Under the pieces are notes generated by a model, which was not told where the DNA came from, did not search any database, and was given only the letters and a program-made list of their open reading frames with translations. Of a DNA stretch of 64,000 nt, positions 44,560-58,437 are shown one piece after another. Position 1 is the first letter of the stretch; the number at the start of each line of letters is the position of its first letter. Position numbers and translations under genes: made by a program. Source of the DNA: Zanthoxylum bungeanum (Eukaryota > Streptophyta > Magnoliopsida > Sapindales > Rutaceae); assembly GCA_019454045.1 (NCBI GenBank), contig SKCR01007823.1:1364001-1428000 (forward strand), in the 5' to 3' direction.

Positions 44560-45905
44560 GCCCCTTTATGTTAATGTTTTGTGGGTGAAATCGAGTTTTA
44601 TGATTGAATTGATGTGTTTTGGATACGTTTTATAGGTTGAAATAATATCATGACTCAAAAAATTTAATTGGGAATGAGAACATCAAAATACGGAGCAAAT
44701 CGGGCCAATTTTCAAAGTTAAAATGCGCGTCCCGATGCTGAATGCGCGTCAAGAAATGTCAGATAGAGAGACCAGCTAATGGTGGCACGACGAGACGCTG
44801 GTCTTGGCGCGTCGCGACTCGTCGATCATTGCATGCAACGTCGCGATATGTGTGAGCGCATCGCGACAAGGGGAATTCTGTCCAAATTCATGTGAAACTT
44901 GAATTTTGATCAAAAAAGACCCCAAAGGACCTCATATATAAGTACAAGTTCATCCCAAAACCTATTATCAAGCCTCATAACATATTTTGGAGCCTCCAAG
45001 AGCATAGATTAACACGTAGAGCAAGTTAAGGACGAGTGCTTCAATCGATGCTGGAGTTTGAAGGCAAAGACTAAAAACGAAAGTTCTTTCTTCAATATTC
45101 TCTTTAGTTTATCTTTTATGAGTGCTTGTTTTATATCAATAATGATTTGTTTGGGTTTATTATTTATCACGAGTAGCTAATTCATTAAATTTAAGGTTGT
45201 AACGGATCTCAAGCATGTTTAATTAATTTATTGTATATTTTTATTATTTTGGGTTTGTTATTGATTATTTCTCTGTGCTTGAACATATATTTTATTTGTT
45301 TGGCCAATAATAAAATAATCTTGGTAAATCCTTAGGAACTCTACGGAGAGAATTTAGGTTAGCCTTGAGAATAATTGTGTGTGATCTTATTCGTTGAATA
45401 GATTTCCATGCAACATAGACATATACCTAAAGGGCACACATAATTAAGATTAGAACATAACCTTAATGAATTCGATTTAATTTAATTAACATAAACATAT
45501 AATTAATTGATTTATTCTGAATATATTTACATTACTATCGAAAGAGGCTTGTGAATAATTTAGTGTTTTAGGTTAATCATTCGTAACGACAACCCAACTG
45601 AATGGAAAATGTCTGGACACATTGCGTGCATGCTTAGGTGAAGTTGTAACTTTAGGTTTTTCTTGCGCATAAAGTTTATCTCTAAATTATTGTTTGTGCT
45701 TTATTTAATCTTTCAACTACTTTTAAATTAATCAACCATTCTCTCAACAATTGTTTACCTCTATTTAAGTAGGTTAGTTTTAATATTAACAAGAGAAATA
45801 TTAAGTTCATGTGAGTTCGACATCCGATTAATAGTCACTATATTACTTGAACGATATGTGTGTTTGCGTGCTAAATTTATAAAATCGCGATAAACTATAT
45901 AAACA
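44560..45905 (+). mobile_element. LTR relic M, Athila/Tat-like
   Basis: Edges uncertain. It shows the layout of Athila-type LTRs such as A: GC-rich palindromic block (44760-44875, with GCGTCGCGAC at 44809-44818), TATA box, a long T-rich transcribed part, and the 3' landmark GTGAGTTCGACATCCG near 45811 (compare GTGGGTTCGACACTC in A, 6660). No primer site or internal region follows, so it is a solo or truncated LTR. Confidence 0.6.
44935..44942 (+). promoter_or_regulatory. TATA box of M
   Basis: TATATAAG about 60 bp downstream of the palindromic block. Confidence 0.5.
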
Positions 45906-46479
45906 TGTATTACTGAGTTTAATTGGACATTTTTAGGTGGGTATTTTTTTGTGATATTCTAATGACATTACTGTTTCAAGCTGTAAGTCTCCCTAGAATT
46001 ATTAAGTTTAATTAGTTACCTACCTATTATATATAATTAATAAAGAGATCTACTTCTTAATTGCAATAGGCTTTAAAACTTGCAATCTCTCCCTCGTTTT
46101 TTTAATCCAATATTTCTCACTCCCAGACTCATCTGCTTCCTTTCTTTTTACGTGTGGAATTAGAAATACACATATTTCATTAAATAGTTTTCAAAATATT
46201 TAAAACTATGGATCCATTTATTTCATAATAAATGATTTTCAAAAAACATTTGGAACACTTATCAAAAATTTGATAAATATAAATTGTTTTTCGGTCAATA
46301 AAAAATGAAATCATTTTCCGAAAAAAACATACAAAATATAAATCTGTAAGTCATTTTACGGAATTTTTTTCTCCTTATTTAAAATCTTCATAGCTCACTT
46401 CATGGAAAAATCCGGACTTAGACCCGCATGTGTTTTGGTGGATCCTGTCTATACCCAGACTAGGAGAAAATATCCAGAC
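45906..46479. other. AT-rich sequence, nothing recognised
   Basis: No open frame, LTR edge or strong repeat is seen. From about 46380 the wording gradually becomes similar to the tandem repeat that follows. Confidence 0.4.
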
Positions 46480-47300
46480 CCGAATACAGTATACTCAATC
46501 TGGTTTCAAATATACCTAGAATGGATTTAGAAATCGAATTTTTTAAATTATATTTCTAGAAAATTAATAAAATTCTAGACATGGGTCCCATAATTATAGA
46601 TGTGTGTGGATAATGATTAGGAATTACTCAGATCCAGAAATCCATATTTTTTTTTTAATATTTTTCAATTATATTTACATAAAATTAAAAAAATTATGAA
46701 GTTGGATACAGTTTTTCGTAACCTCGTGGATCCGGATCTAGGTATACCCAGATCGGATCCAGAAATCTGATTTTTTTAAATATCTTTTTCAATTATGTTT
46801 TTATAAAATTAATAAAATTCTAGACTTAGGCCATGGAATTCCAGACCCGTGGGGATCCAAATCCGGATACACCTGGACCAGATTCAGAAATTTCAATTTT
46901 TTTTTACTTCTAAATTATATTTATATAAAATTATAAAATTTTAAACTTGGGTACCATAAATCTGGACCCGAGTGGATCCAGATCTGGGTATACCAAGATC
47001 AAATCCAGAAATCCTAATTTTTTTAGTTCTTTTTTCAATTATATTTGTATAAAATTAATAAAATTATGAACCCATTCCGAAAATTCAAACTCGCGTGAAT
47101 CCAAATTCAGGTATACTCTCACCGAATCTAGAAATCCCGATTTTTATTTTAAAAAATCAATTATATTTGTACAAAATTAATAAAATTATGGACTCCGGTC
47201 TCAGAATTCCAGATTCACGCAGATCTAGGTACAAATTTCCTATCTAAGTCCAAACATTTTTTGTGGACCCGGGCATTCTAGACCCAGGTCTTCTGGGTCT
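46480..47300. repeat. Diverged tandem repeat, ~122-bp unit
   Basis: The anchor AAATTAATAAAATT or a variant occurs near 46561, 46682, 46806, 46928, 47052 and 47173, spacings 121-124 bp. Each unit also holds a GC-richer half with GGATCCAGATC-like and GGTATACC-like words followed by ATCCAGAAAT and a T run. Decayed units may continue to about 47520. Confidence 0.8.
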
Positions 47301-47520
47301 ATACGGATATGAGGCTGAAAATACCTGGGTCCAGAATTTTGTTACTCATGTTTGGAATTCTTTTTGTGGAACTAGATCTTTTGAGTATATACGGATCTAG
47401 GCCGGATCCAGCTCCCAAAATACCCAGGTCTGGATCTACGTGGGTTTGGAATTTCGCTACCAAAATTCCAATTTTTTTACGGACCCGAGTTTACGCGGAT
47501 CCAGGCTAGTCCCATATATT

Positions 47521-48084
47521 TTTTTCATCCTTACTTCTTACCATAAAAATATATTTTTGAATAAAAATATTAGAAGTGTCGAACATTTGAAAATGATTTC
47601 TATAAAATATTTTCATGCGGTAGCCAAACATCGAAAAATACTTTCTTTTTCAAAAATAATTTTCATTGAAAATACTTTACAAACAGAAATCATTTTACGT
47701 CGAAACAAATATTTGAAACATATCATAGCGAGTCTTATGTGTACATTGATAGGAAAAAATTTCTTTTAATTTTGGTCGTCTCTACAAGTTTTCGATTATA
47801 AATAAGTTAATTTATATTGTAATTTTTTTTTTAAAAAAAAAAAGTTATTGATAAACTCAATTCAAATTAATCTAATTTTTGATTCATTTTATCTTATAAT
47901 TAGATTAAGTTAATGGATTTTCAATATATGAATTCATATAGACATTAGTTATAAAATAGATGACGACCCGCGTTCGGGGCTCACGAGACTTGTATCATAA
48001 GCGATAAATGTAGTAGAATACTTTTGTTATGTATGAATAGATGTTAATTTTTTTATATGTAATTTTTTTAAACTAATACGTGGA
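47521..48084. other. AT-rich spacer between repeat copies
   Basis: No gene or element recognised. It separates the main tandem repeat from a further copy at 48085. Confidence 0.4.
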
Positions 48085-48240
48085 GTTATATTTGTATAAA
48101 GTTAATAAAATTCTAGATTCGGGTCCCGGAATTCGAGACTTGCACGGATTTAGGTCTGGAATTCCTATCCAGGTCCGAAATTTTTTGTGGACCCGAATAT
48201 TATTGACCCAAGTCTTCTGAATCAATGTGGATTTGAGTTT
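48085..48240. repeat. Detached copy of the ~122-bp repeat
   Basis: Closely parallels 47160-47312: GTTAATAAAATTCTAG, then CAGGTCCGAAATTTTTTG and GTCTTCTG words in the same order. Confidence 0.7.
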
Positions 48241-48419
48241 GAAATACATAGAGTTGTGTGTTCACATTGTTTGTAAGTGCAACTGAATTGAAACTTAAAA
48301 TTATATTGTAGCATTTTGGTAATATATTTATAAATATAAATTGTAAAATCCTAATAATTTCGACGACTACTATATTATATGTGGTATAATACATGATATA
48401 AATCATGAACAAGCGTGCA

Positions 48420-48700
48420 TGTGCTGTTGAAGTACTTTTTGAACATTCGATAAATTCTTTGCAGTTCCGATACATAATTTATTTTATATTCTATTCCGGA
48501 CAGCTCTTAGTATTTGGGCCATAAGTTTTTCACACGATCTCCGATTTTTATGAATTTTATATCTTCTGAAATCTAAGACCGATACCTACAACTTCTGCGT
48601 TGGACATTTTTCCAAATATGAATCAGAAGTATGTCCAAAATCATGATTTCCGTGGCTGCTATAGTGAATTTAGAGTAAGGTCTAGAATTGAGTGATGTGG
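48420..48700 (+). mobile_element. Relic N: U3 fragment of a Tekay-like LTR
   Basis: Follows 36840-37075 of the J 3' LTR in order (ATGAATTTTATATCTTC, then GACCGATACCTACAACTTC, then ACATTTTTCCAAA), with heavy divergence. Edges uncertain. Confidence 0.6.
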
Positions 48701-49138
48701 CACAATTTTAGCCACTCATTGTAGGAAACTACTTTCCTTAGCGCGGCGGAAGTTACTTGTGGTGGCACCGAGTCCGGTATGGTATGGATCTTTAAAATTT
48801 TCTTTATCTTCTCCCTTTGTTGTAGTAGCCGAAATCAATCATTTGTTGTCCAACACTTGGATCAACCACTCGATCTTCCGAACTATGACTCGAAACCAAC
48901 AAACTGAAGTGTGGGCTTCACTCACAAGGATTAAACTCTAAACGATTTAGAGAATCAAGATGTCACAATTGGTGTTTGACTTTAGAAATTTCAAACACTC
49001 TCACAACACTTGTGAATGTTTGAACTCTCCTTATTTTCTCTCAAATCTTTCTCACAACAATTGTGTGAATGTTTGCAAAATGTTAACATTAGGAAGTGAG
49101 ATAAATGGTAGAGATAATATTCTCTTACATAAGCCAAC
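48701..49138. other. Unassigned sequence
   Basis: Two short open frames (48759-48941, 48960-49187) have no recognisable domain. Wording such as CAACACTTGGATCAACC suggests a decayed LTR leader, but I cannot place it. Confidence 0.3.
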
Positions 49139-52100
49139 AGTAAAACCCCGCCAGAGGCAAGATGCTACCGGCAGGAGACAGGATTGACCCATCTCTATAA
49201 GCCTCTAAATTTACAAAAAAACTGGCATGATGTATCCCAAAACCGGACAACGTGGATTGCAGTCTAGCATCAAAGGAAATCCAAGAATACTCCAAACAAA
49301 TAAAAGGACCTCAGGTCCACACAAATCTCATCAAAACCATATCCTAAGGGCTCCACCCACATCATTTATCAACACTCAAGAGCTCTGTGCCCACCACATC
49401 ATAAACCATCGAAACTTTAACTTATTAATACAACCCACATGCTCAGCACGAAAACAACAGAACATCAATCACAAATCCTAGGCTTCTAAACCCTTTCCAG
49501 GACACTTGCGAAGGTGATTGCCACTTGGGTGATCCGCGTCTCGAGCAAGACTTCCAAACCTGAAGTGGTTGACCCATCTGGAAGCCAACTTGAAACACTA
49601 GCAAACTGATTTGGTGTGAGTTTTAAAAACTCAGTAAGTAATCATGCAAGCATTACAAACAAAGCATACAAATCAATCACATTGAAATTTTTCCGAGTTT
49701 TCAAGTTATTACGAGTCTTAGAATTATCAACATTCTATTATCGTTTATACTATACCCATATCAAATTTTCATATTTACATAATTACATATTGTCAATATA
49801 ATGGCTATACATTCAAAGCACACGAATCATGGATTCGAAATCACAAAGTACGTCACATAACATCGAAACCATTTCAACGTTGAAACATGAAGTCATATAT
49901 TAATACTTATCACAGTAAATATCTTTGAAATATCATCAATCTGTAAATGTAACAAACTTCTTTCAATATCAAATATCATCAAACTATCTTTTTTACCTTC
50001 TTTAATCCATGATAACCTTACAACAGCTTAATACTTGCGTGGTTTCATATACATTCACTCATACCATAGCACACTTCTTTATATACATGCAAATACAATT
50101 TCTGAATCCTTACACATATACATACATATCAATACAATTTAGCAAACACGCTTTACAACCTCTAATATATGCATCAGTTTCAAATCATCCATTTATTTCA
50201 CATAAGCATACACAATCCATACATATCACGAGTTCTGTCATTTAAATACATACAATCAGACATATTTATAAACATCATACAACCAACCACGAAACACACA
50301 TAACAATCGGTAAATCCAAGATCACATCATCCAACAATACATACATATGGCTGGCTTACACACACATAATGCTCGTATGAGACTCATTACCTATTTTAGA
50401 ATAGGTATGAGATGAATTCTGTCCGAACGGAATCCTAACCAGCTCGACTACTATACCACGAGAACATCAACCAATTAAACCTACAAACATGCATATATAT
50501 ATCACGGCACACCAAACTCATCACATGACTTCTCATACACAAGCACATCCATAACAAACATTCCAGAACATGATTCAAACACTCACATACAAGCATATGT
50601 TTCAAACATATGAATATACACCTTGTTACAAAATTCAAATGTCATGCCTTTAAAAGTCCTCATAGTTTTTCTTTTATCGATCTAACATATTCCTTTCAGA
50701 ATCTCTATAAAGGAACATTTGACATAGTGTCTTTACCAAATGGACATATCCATCCTATACACATTTTAACATCATATGCATATACGAATACATACTCGTA
50801 CACTTATAAATTTTTATAATCATTCACAAACACAATTTCATATCGTTACAAATTCATACCTTTACGTATATTCATACATACACATGCATTAAGCTTATCA
50901 TATATTTCACTTCAAACACATCAATACATGCATACAGATATCAATATCATTAAATCACTTACTTCATATCATGAATATAACAAAAGTGCGATGATCGTTT
51001 CACTTAACTACACATAACCTTGAACTGCTTCAAAAACTACTTTTTAACTATCTTCTGTTTAACCTAACATATCAATCATCTATACACACATATATGTATA
51101 ATCAAAACATGAAATCACACATTAAGCTCTCATCTCATGAGTTACTTACCTGGCTTCGCGAGCACTCCAGGTTTTAGTCACATCTGTTAAAACAAATGGC
51201 GAAATGCTGTCAGAATCGCGATTTACGGAGTTCTCGATCAAACTACGATAAAATCACGTATCTTTCCAGGACAATTAAATGAAGTCCGATTTCAATATTT
51301 TCAGTTTTAGTAATCTTAAAACATCATTATAAACTAACCCAAGTAGTCAGTTAACTTAAATTCTTGGTTTACGCATTTTTGGAAAATCTTCCGAAAAAGT
51401 TTCCGCAAACGCTATAGAAGGGTCTCAAACCCTCCGAACCTTCCCGGATTTATCCAAACATGTTCGTAATATCATAAATAACTAATAACTAACATTAAAA
51501 TTAAAACATATCATTATACCTAAAAATTCACTTTTATCGGAAACTTACAATTTCTATCGGATCAATCAAACTCATTCCGTTTTCACTCCGATTCTACTGA
51601 ATGCTCGTATTCAATATACTAATACTCAAACAATTCATTTTATATCATTACGTTACTCTATGAAACTACTGGATGCATCCAAACATTTAACAGAAACTTA
51701 ATATTTACGAATTTTTACCGAGAGATCTTACCGAGATTTCGAGGGCATAAACAGACTCCAAACGATCCCACGAACGCATTGGAATCGACGAAATTCCGAT
51801 CGAAGTTACTATTCATCATAGGTCACTATTCATATGAATCTTCTTCTCTCAATTCGCGTGAAACCAAGCGCCGTTCCATAAATCCGACGCCGCAGCCTTG
51901 TAGTACTCTCCGAGAGCTTTGATTTGGCGGGTGGCATGGGTCGTGAAATGATGCGACGGGCCGAGATCTAGAAATCCAAAGCCGCGTGTTTCCTTCCCTT
52001 TCTCATCGTTTTCCGGTGACCTGGGGGCTACCGCCAGCCACCACAAGATAGGGGAGTGGCCGGCGCACCCCCCGACCGGCAATGGCTGGCAGGCCGCCGG

Positions 52101-52300
52101 CGTGACTGGCAGTGACTAGGGGCGAATTTGGGGGTGAGGGGGAGGGGAGAGCTTATGCCATTTTTGTGATTTCAAAAAACCTTGGGGTATTTATAGAAAA
52201 CTTCCTGAAAATTACAATCTGACCCCTGAAAATTTCAATTAGGTCCATGTCATGGATATTTCTCGAAAATTCGTAATTTTAAAGCTCTTATGATGTAAAT
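49139..52300 (-). mobile_element. LTR O, Tekay-like (solo or truncated)
   Basis: Minus strand: a TATA box at 52188-52195, a GC-rich leader (51850-52140), then a long AT-rich part and a 3' end CTGCCGGTAGCATCTTGCC...GGGGTTTTAC near 49140-49190, matching the J LTR end (GCCGGTGACATCTCCCAGG). The 5' boundary is approximate. A hairpin ACCTATT/AATAGGT lies at 50390-50407. Several frames (49227-50819, 51849-52082) are LTR sequence; the last, 77 codons, is GC-rich but unrecognised. Confidence 0.6.
52188..52195 (-). promoter_or_regulatory. TATA box of LTR O
   Basis: Minus strand TATAAATA followed by CCCC, as in the J LTR (TATAAAAGGGG). Confidence 0.5.
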
Positions 52301-52389
52301 TTCGAACAATATTCAAAATGAAGGTTGTTCGTCTCGGAAAAAAGAGTCTGATGGTTCAAAAATCAACTTGATCAGAGTTCGTTTGCAAT

Positions 52390-53561
52390 TTTTATAGCAG
52401 AAACAAGAATCTCTTACATGTAGAACGACGAAAACAAGAATCTTTATGTATCGAAAAATAGGTGGGAATATTTTAAAGTGAACATATAATTAGACAATCT
52501 AATTATATTAGGTTTGCTGCAGTTAATCGAGTTAGCACGGGGACCAAATAGACCTACGGTTTCGAACTCCAACAATTCTGAAATATTAATTAAACTCTTT
52601 AATCAAATATTATGAATTATTAACTCCGCGTTATTCCACTAAAAACTCGAAGTTGAACTCCCGTTACCGTAGATAGATAAAATAAAACCGAACAACTTCG
52701 GTGTCCATCGATATAGTCATTACATATGGATATAGCCATTCACGAATATCTCATAAATAGAGCCAGATCAAAAGTCCGTTAAACCCCTCTAAATATTTTG
52801 TCTCTTAAGCACCATTGATTCTATAATGAACAATTAATTCATAACAATTACGAATATAAAACTTTCTATTCGTAATAGAAAAATTGAGCGCTCAAATTGT
52901 TCAAGTCCCAAATCAACTCTTAAAAAAGATATTCTTCTGCTTCTCGTAAGAAGGAGTGAATTCCAAATCTATTTAGAACGTTCCCAGCTACACACCGAAC
53001 CATATCCCCAAAATACGTAGTTATTGGCCGGGAATGCAACACCAACCTCACCATAGTAAATCAAAGGACATAGCATGTCATACAGAAGTTCGTAATACAC
53101 TCAGGATTAAGATCGAATCCATATATAACCGTCTATTAGATAAAATAAATTTCTTCGGTTATCAGATATTAAAAGAAATTTGCATTTATCTGAGTCTAGT
53201 CCTATATGATCTCATCATACAAGTTGCCTCCATTCTCATGTCACTACATGAACGATCCCGGATCAAGGTCGTCATACAAGTATAGAATGGACCGCAGCTA
53301 TAGATAAATCACAAACAAAATACCCTATTTGTTTGCTCTCAATGGAATATTTAGGTTACTAACTCCAGACTTAAATCCTCTTGTGCATCAAACATACACT
53401 AAGTCTGAAGGTACAAGAGTAATCAAGGTAAACAAGACAATTGGACAATGTGCGATATAAATCAAACAACTTTGATAAAATGAATAATATATTTATTATT
53501 ATTATTACAATAATCAATTCTGTTTTATAATACATGAAGCTTTAAGACATAAATCCCAACA
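52390..53561 (-). repeat. Copia element E, 3' LTR
   Basis: Minus-strand start TGTTGGGATTTATG at 53561, directly after a polypurine tract (AAGTAGGAGAT, 53562-53572). The left end is not clear; the sequence merges into O near 52390. No gene inside; the frame at 53034-53285 is not recognised. Confidence 0.65.
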
Positions 53562-54173
53562 ATCTCCTACTTGGACTAGAGCAAATGAGACATGTCATGT
53601 AATCCTAACTTTAAGTGACCTTCAAACACTTTAGCCGATAAGGTCTTTGTAAACGGATCATCCAGGTTGTCTGCGGATGGAATCTGCGTGACACCGACTT
53701 CTCCTCTCTGCACCATCTCTCCGATGAGGTGATATTTACTCTCAATATGCTTACCCTTCTTGTGGCTTCTTGGTTCTTTGGAGTTCGCCACTGCACCACT
53801 ATTATCACAATAAAGTGTGAGCGGTTTATCCATATCTAGAACAACTTCCAGATCTGCCAAGAACTTACGGAGCTAGACTGATTCCTTAGCTGCTTCACAA
53901 GCTGCTACATATTCAACCTCCATGGTGGAGTTAGCAATACAAGATTGCTTAATGCTCCTTCATACTATAGCCTCACCACATAGGATGAACACTGATCCAG
54001 ATGTTGATTTTCTAGAATCGACATCTGTATGAAAATCAGAGTCTGTATATCCTCTCATAATCATATCATGACTTGTATATACAAGCATATAATTTCTCGT
54101 TCTCTGAAGATACTTGAGAATATGTTTCACCGCTACCCAATGATCTAATTTTGGGTTGGATTGAAACCTACTG
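53562..54173 (-). pseudogene. pol: Copia element E, RNase H end of pol
   Basis: 53576-53860 encodes the C-terminal part of copia RNase H: LYCDNSGAVANSKEPRSHKK, then HIESKYHLIGEMV and the end DPFTKTLSAKVFEGH. This enzyme removes the RNA strand during reverse transcription. Upstream to 54173 the frame is broken (a STMEVEYVAACEAAKE-like trace near 53890-53935). Element D is inserted at 54174, so the rest of E is displaced beyond D. Confidence 0.85.
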
Positions 54174-56579
54174 TGTTGGGGTTTTATTAAGAATTACAGG
54201 GTTAGCGCAGCGGAACACAGAAAAACGATTTCTCCGATTTCAAAAATTTATCTTGGAATAATTAAATAAACTTATTTATTTAATTAAACAGTACTTAAAT
54301 TATGAAATTATAACCCAAGAAATCATATTTCTTTTAATTATAAAATTACCCCAAACTTTTGCAAATTAATTATTTTAGTTTTAAATATGTCAATTACATA
54401 TTTAATTAATTCCAAATTAATCCCAAAATAATTTTTTACAATTTTGCAACAAAACCAGAATATTTTCCAGAATTGCGCCACTGCCCAGAATTTTCCAGAA
54501 TTTACAAAACATCCCAAAATTTTAATTAATTACAATTTTGCCCAATTTGTTCAAAACACATCAAGATCAAATCCAATTAATCCCAAATTTTACATGCATC
54601 AAATATACATCAAATTAAAGCATATATATGAAAAGCCCCAAAATGTGAGTGGGTTAAGAACCCTAATTTCATAAATCACTCAAATTGGGCAATTTACACT
54701 AAATTAATAAAATTCAATACTTTAATCTTCAAATTAATATACCAATTAATTCTCACCATCATGAAATTAATCAAGAACAATTCTAGATTAATTATGGATG
54801 GCTAATTAACTCTAGAATGTCAACTTTAATTTTCAAATTAATTTATTAAGCTTAATTACATTAATAAGCAAATAAATTAATTCTACATGCATAAACACAT
54901 CCAACAAGCATCCAACAAATTTAATTACAAAATAAAAGTGTAGAGGCATGATCTTAACAACACAATTGAAGTTAAGAATTATTGAAACATTTTTCATGAA
55001 GAAGAAGAAAGAAAATAATTTACAAAAACCAATTTTTGCTTTGATTTTTCCTTTCCTTTTGATAAAAAAAAATTGCTCTCAACTCACTTTTTGTAAATTT
55101 TTGTTGATGTTGAGTGAGTGAAAAAAGAAACCAAAATAATTTTGATATACAAAATCATGATGGCCGAATTTTTGCTAATAAAAATAAACAACAATTATTT
55201 ATTTTTGTATTAATTCAATTGGTACACAATTTTGGTTTAATTAAAGCAACAATTTAACCTTAATAAAGTGTCAAAAATGTGTTCCAACCAAATCATGACA
55301 TTTCCAACTTCATAAAGTTAACATCATTACTTAAAGATATTTATTTCATAAATTAATTTTATTATTTAATAATTAATTAATAAATTTAAATATCTTAAAT
55401 ATATGTATTATATTTACAATAAATATCTCAAACACATATATTAATGATATAAGTCAAATATCACAATTTGATATTTTATTAATGTGTATTTAATATAATC
55501 AAGTATTAAATAAAATACACATTAATTCTGAAAATGACCGATAAGTCCCGATTGCATGTATTTTTCGTTTAACCATTAAAAGAGTTACGAATAATCAGTA
55601 TTATTCATAACAGTTGCCCTAGTGCTCTACGAGTAAATTTCATTAGTGAGCATCTCTAAATTCAAGCATATCAGTCACGAAATAAAACAGTGTCCATAAT
55701 TCACCCACCCGTAAATTATGACAAACACGGATAAACTCACTGAATCATACAGGTCGAGGTCACTGCATACGTATAATCCCTCCGTCACATGTATCCGGAT
55801 TAATCCAGAGATACAGATACAAACGTCAAATCTCTATAGATATAATCACGTCGACGATTTTATTAGCAATCCCTCAAATAACACTCAGAACTAATTTCTA
55901 CAGTGTACCACGGGCCCATGGATTTAACAGATTGCTAATTCCATATTGAATACCTATGCTCTGTACACAGAGCTGACGGATCTTATCTTGATACACACAG
56001 GATATCCTGAGCATCAGTCCACACCTAACGAACAAGCGGTGGTCTGATCTTAATAGAGAGGTGACGTGACTGCCATCTAAGTCTGGAGGATAAATCAGAT
56101 ATCCACAGTGGTATCTCAAGTCAAAGAATCACTGTGCTCACTCAACCCGAGAAGATTCTTATTGACGTTGGTGTACCATCCATTAAGAATCTTCGGTGAG
56201 TCGTTCGGTGTTTATCCACTATAAATACCTACACGTCTATACGAGTCTCCAAGACTCATGGTTCATTGAGAACCATCGGAATCCTAGATTCCAATATACG
56301 ACATATACCGGTCTCAACGGGTTCACTTTACTGACCAAGTAGTGTAAACCTTGATCGGGAACTGTCTAAGAATGACAACGTCATGATACAACTCAATGTC
56401 AGTTGCGACGCTTTTACAACAGTATCATAACTAATCATTCTAAGGTCGGTTACGTCTTTACCATATTAAAGAAGAAGTTATATAAAAGAAACTGTCCATT
56501 TTATTCATAATAAAACGTTACATTAGTATTTACAAGGAAATACATAATAAAAATGGCGCTCAGAGCACCAACCCTAACA
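54174..56579 (-). repeat. D 3' LTR
   Basis: 2406 bp, TGTTAGGGTTGGTG (56579) to ...CCCCAACA (54174) on the minus strand. Preceded by the purine-rich CAAGTGAGAGATAT. Open frames inside have no domain. Confidence 0.9.
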
Positions 56580-56967
56580 ATATCTCTCACTTGCTCTAGT
56601 GCCAATATCGATTGTATCTAATACCCATCGACTCCACATGTTTATCAAATAACTTCGGACGTATGGCCTTCGTAAGCGGGTCTGCTACATTATCTTCATT
56701 CGGTACCTTGCACACTACAATTTCCCCACGCGACACAATCTCTCGAATGATGTGGTACTTTCATTCCGCATGCTTCGACTTCTGATGCGCCCTTGGTTCT
56801 TTTGCTTGCGCAATGGCTCCAATATTATCACAGTATAACAGAATCAGATTCTCGATACTTGGGACTGCTCCCAACTCTGTGATAAAGTTCCTAACCCATA
56901 CAGCTTCCTTTGCAGCTTCAGAAGCTACAATATATTCCGCCTCTATGGTGGAATCAGCTGTCGACCC

Positions 56968-57663
56968 CTATTTGGAACACTTCCAACAAACTGGACCACC
57001 TTTAAGGGTAAACACGAATCCTGATGTAGACTTTCTATCATCAGGATCCGATTGGAAATCGGAATCCGTATACCCATTAACTTGCAGTTTGTTTCCTTCA
57101 TAAATTATAAACTTATCCTTAATACCTTTAAGATACTTTAGGATATGTTTAATGGCCATCCAATGGTCATTTCCTGGATTGGACTGATATCTGCTCGTCA
57201 CACTAACTGTGAAGCTGATATCAGGCCTAGTATATAACATGGCATACATGATGCTGCCCAAACACGAAACATAAGGTTGATTAGACATTCTAATCTTCTC
57301 ATCTTCTGTTTGCGGACACATCTTCTTCGAAAGATGTAACCCATGTCTGAACGGTATGTTTGATGTCTTACAGTTAATAAAATTATACCGTTCTAAGATC
57401 TTATCTATGTATGTTGACTGAGATAACCCAATAAGCTTCATTTCTCTATCTCTATAGAGTTTTATGCCCAAGACATAAGAAGCTTCACCCAGGTCCTCTA
57501 TGAAGAAATTCTTACAGATGTAAGCTTTGACGCCTTGCATCATCCCGATATCATTCCCAATGATAAGGATGTCTTCAACAAAGAGAATTAAAAATACCAC
57601 CATACTCCCACTGGCCTTCTGATACACATAGGATTCTTCCGAATTCTTGAGAAAACCAGACAA
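56968..57663 (-). pseudogene. pol: D reverse transcriptase C-terminus and RNase H start
   Basis: 231 codons. VVFLILFVEDILIIGND holds the RT catalytic site, here FVED instead of the usual YVDD, so one of the two metal-binding Asp residues is Glu. Then DLGEASYVLGIK, the connection segment RPDISFTVSV and KHILKYLKG, and the RNase H start VNGYTDSDFQSDPDDRKSTSG. The frame stops at 56968; a decayed RNase H remainder lies at 56600-56967 (near 56760-56830 the CDN-type motif is recognisable on the minus strand). Confidence 0.9.
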
Positions 57664-57690
57664 TTTGATTATCTCGTCGAATCTAAGATT

Positions 57691-57903
57691 CTAACTTCGT
57701 GAAGTCTGTTTAAGTCCATAAATAGAATTCTTTAGCTTGCATACCATGCCCGAGTTCTCGCTGGATGCAAAACCTTCATGTTGTTCCATATAGATTTCTT
57801 CATCAAGAAATCCATTTAGAAAAGCCGTTTTGAAATCCATTTGCCAAATCTCGTAATCATGATATGCAGCAATTGACAATAAAATCCTGATGGACTTTAG
57901 CAT
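57691..57903 (-). pseudogene. pol: D reverse transcriptase middle part
   Basis: Carries IWQMDFKTAFLNGFLDEEIY, the conserved copia RT block with the first catalytic Asp, and VCKLKNSIYGLKQTSRS. Separated from the next RT segment by a frame break at about 57670-57690. Confidence 0.9.
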
Positions 57904-57945
57904 GTCAACTGGAGAAAAAGTTTCATCGTAGTCGACACCAGGTCA

Positions 57946-58419
57946 TTACGAGTAACCTTTAGCTACCAGTAGGGCCTTAAAGGTTTCAACTGTTCCATCG
58001 GGCCCTCGCTTCCTTTTGTAAATCCATTTACAACCGATAGGAACAATTCCTTCGGGAAGCGGAACCAAGTTCCAAACTTGATTCTCATACATAGAGTCCA
58101 TCTCTGATTTCATGGCGTCTTTCCACTTCACGGAGTCGATGTCCAACATCGATTCTCTATAGGTAAAAGGGTGAGTCTCTTCTACTAAGAGAACATTGAG
58201 ACTCTTTTCTTGTATCAAATACAAGCGTTCAGGAGGTCTAGATACCCTTTGTGACCTACGGAGTGTGTGTGTTGAAGGTTCTCCATTTTCTTGAACTACA
58301 TGTTCTTCCATTAGTTCGTTGGTTCCAGGTTGTACTTCATCAAGTTCAACCAGTCTATGATCACCACCTTCAGCCAAAAATTCTATTTCTAGAAGTTTTA
58401 CGAAGCGAGCTACGAACAC
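57946..58419 (-). pseudogene. pol: D integrase tail and RT N-terminus
   Basis: The first part is the variable linker (RRSQRVSRPPERL, common between copia integrase and RT). Then WKDAMKSEMDSMYENQVWNL, PIGCKWIYKRKRGPDG and KALLVAKGYS, the RT N-terminal blocks. Ends at a stop just before the middle RT part. Confidence 0.9.
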
Positions 58420-58437
58420 ATTTCGATGCTCAGTATC

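Noticed and set aside
44369..44635. 88-codon frame as a small gene
   Set aside because: No domain, no promoter context, and it overlaps the start of LTR relic M.
51849..52082. GC-rich 77-codon frame as a gene fragment
   Set aside because: It sits in the leader part of LTR O; no recognisable domain or start context.
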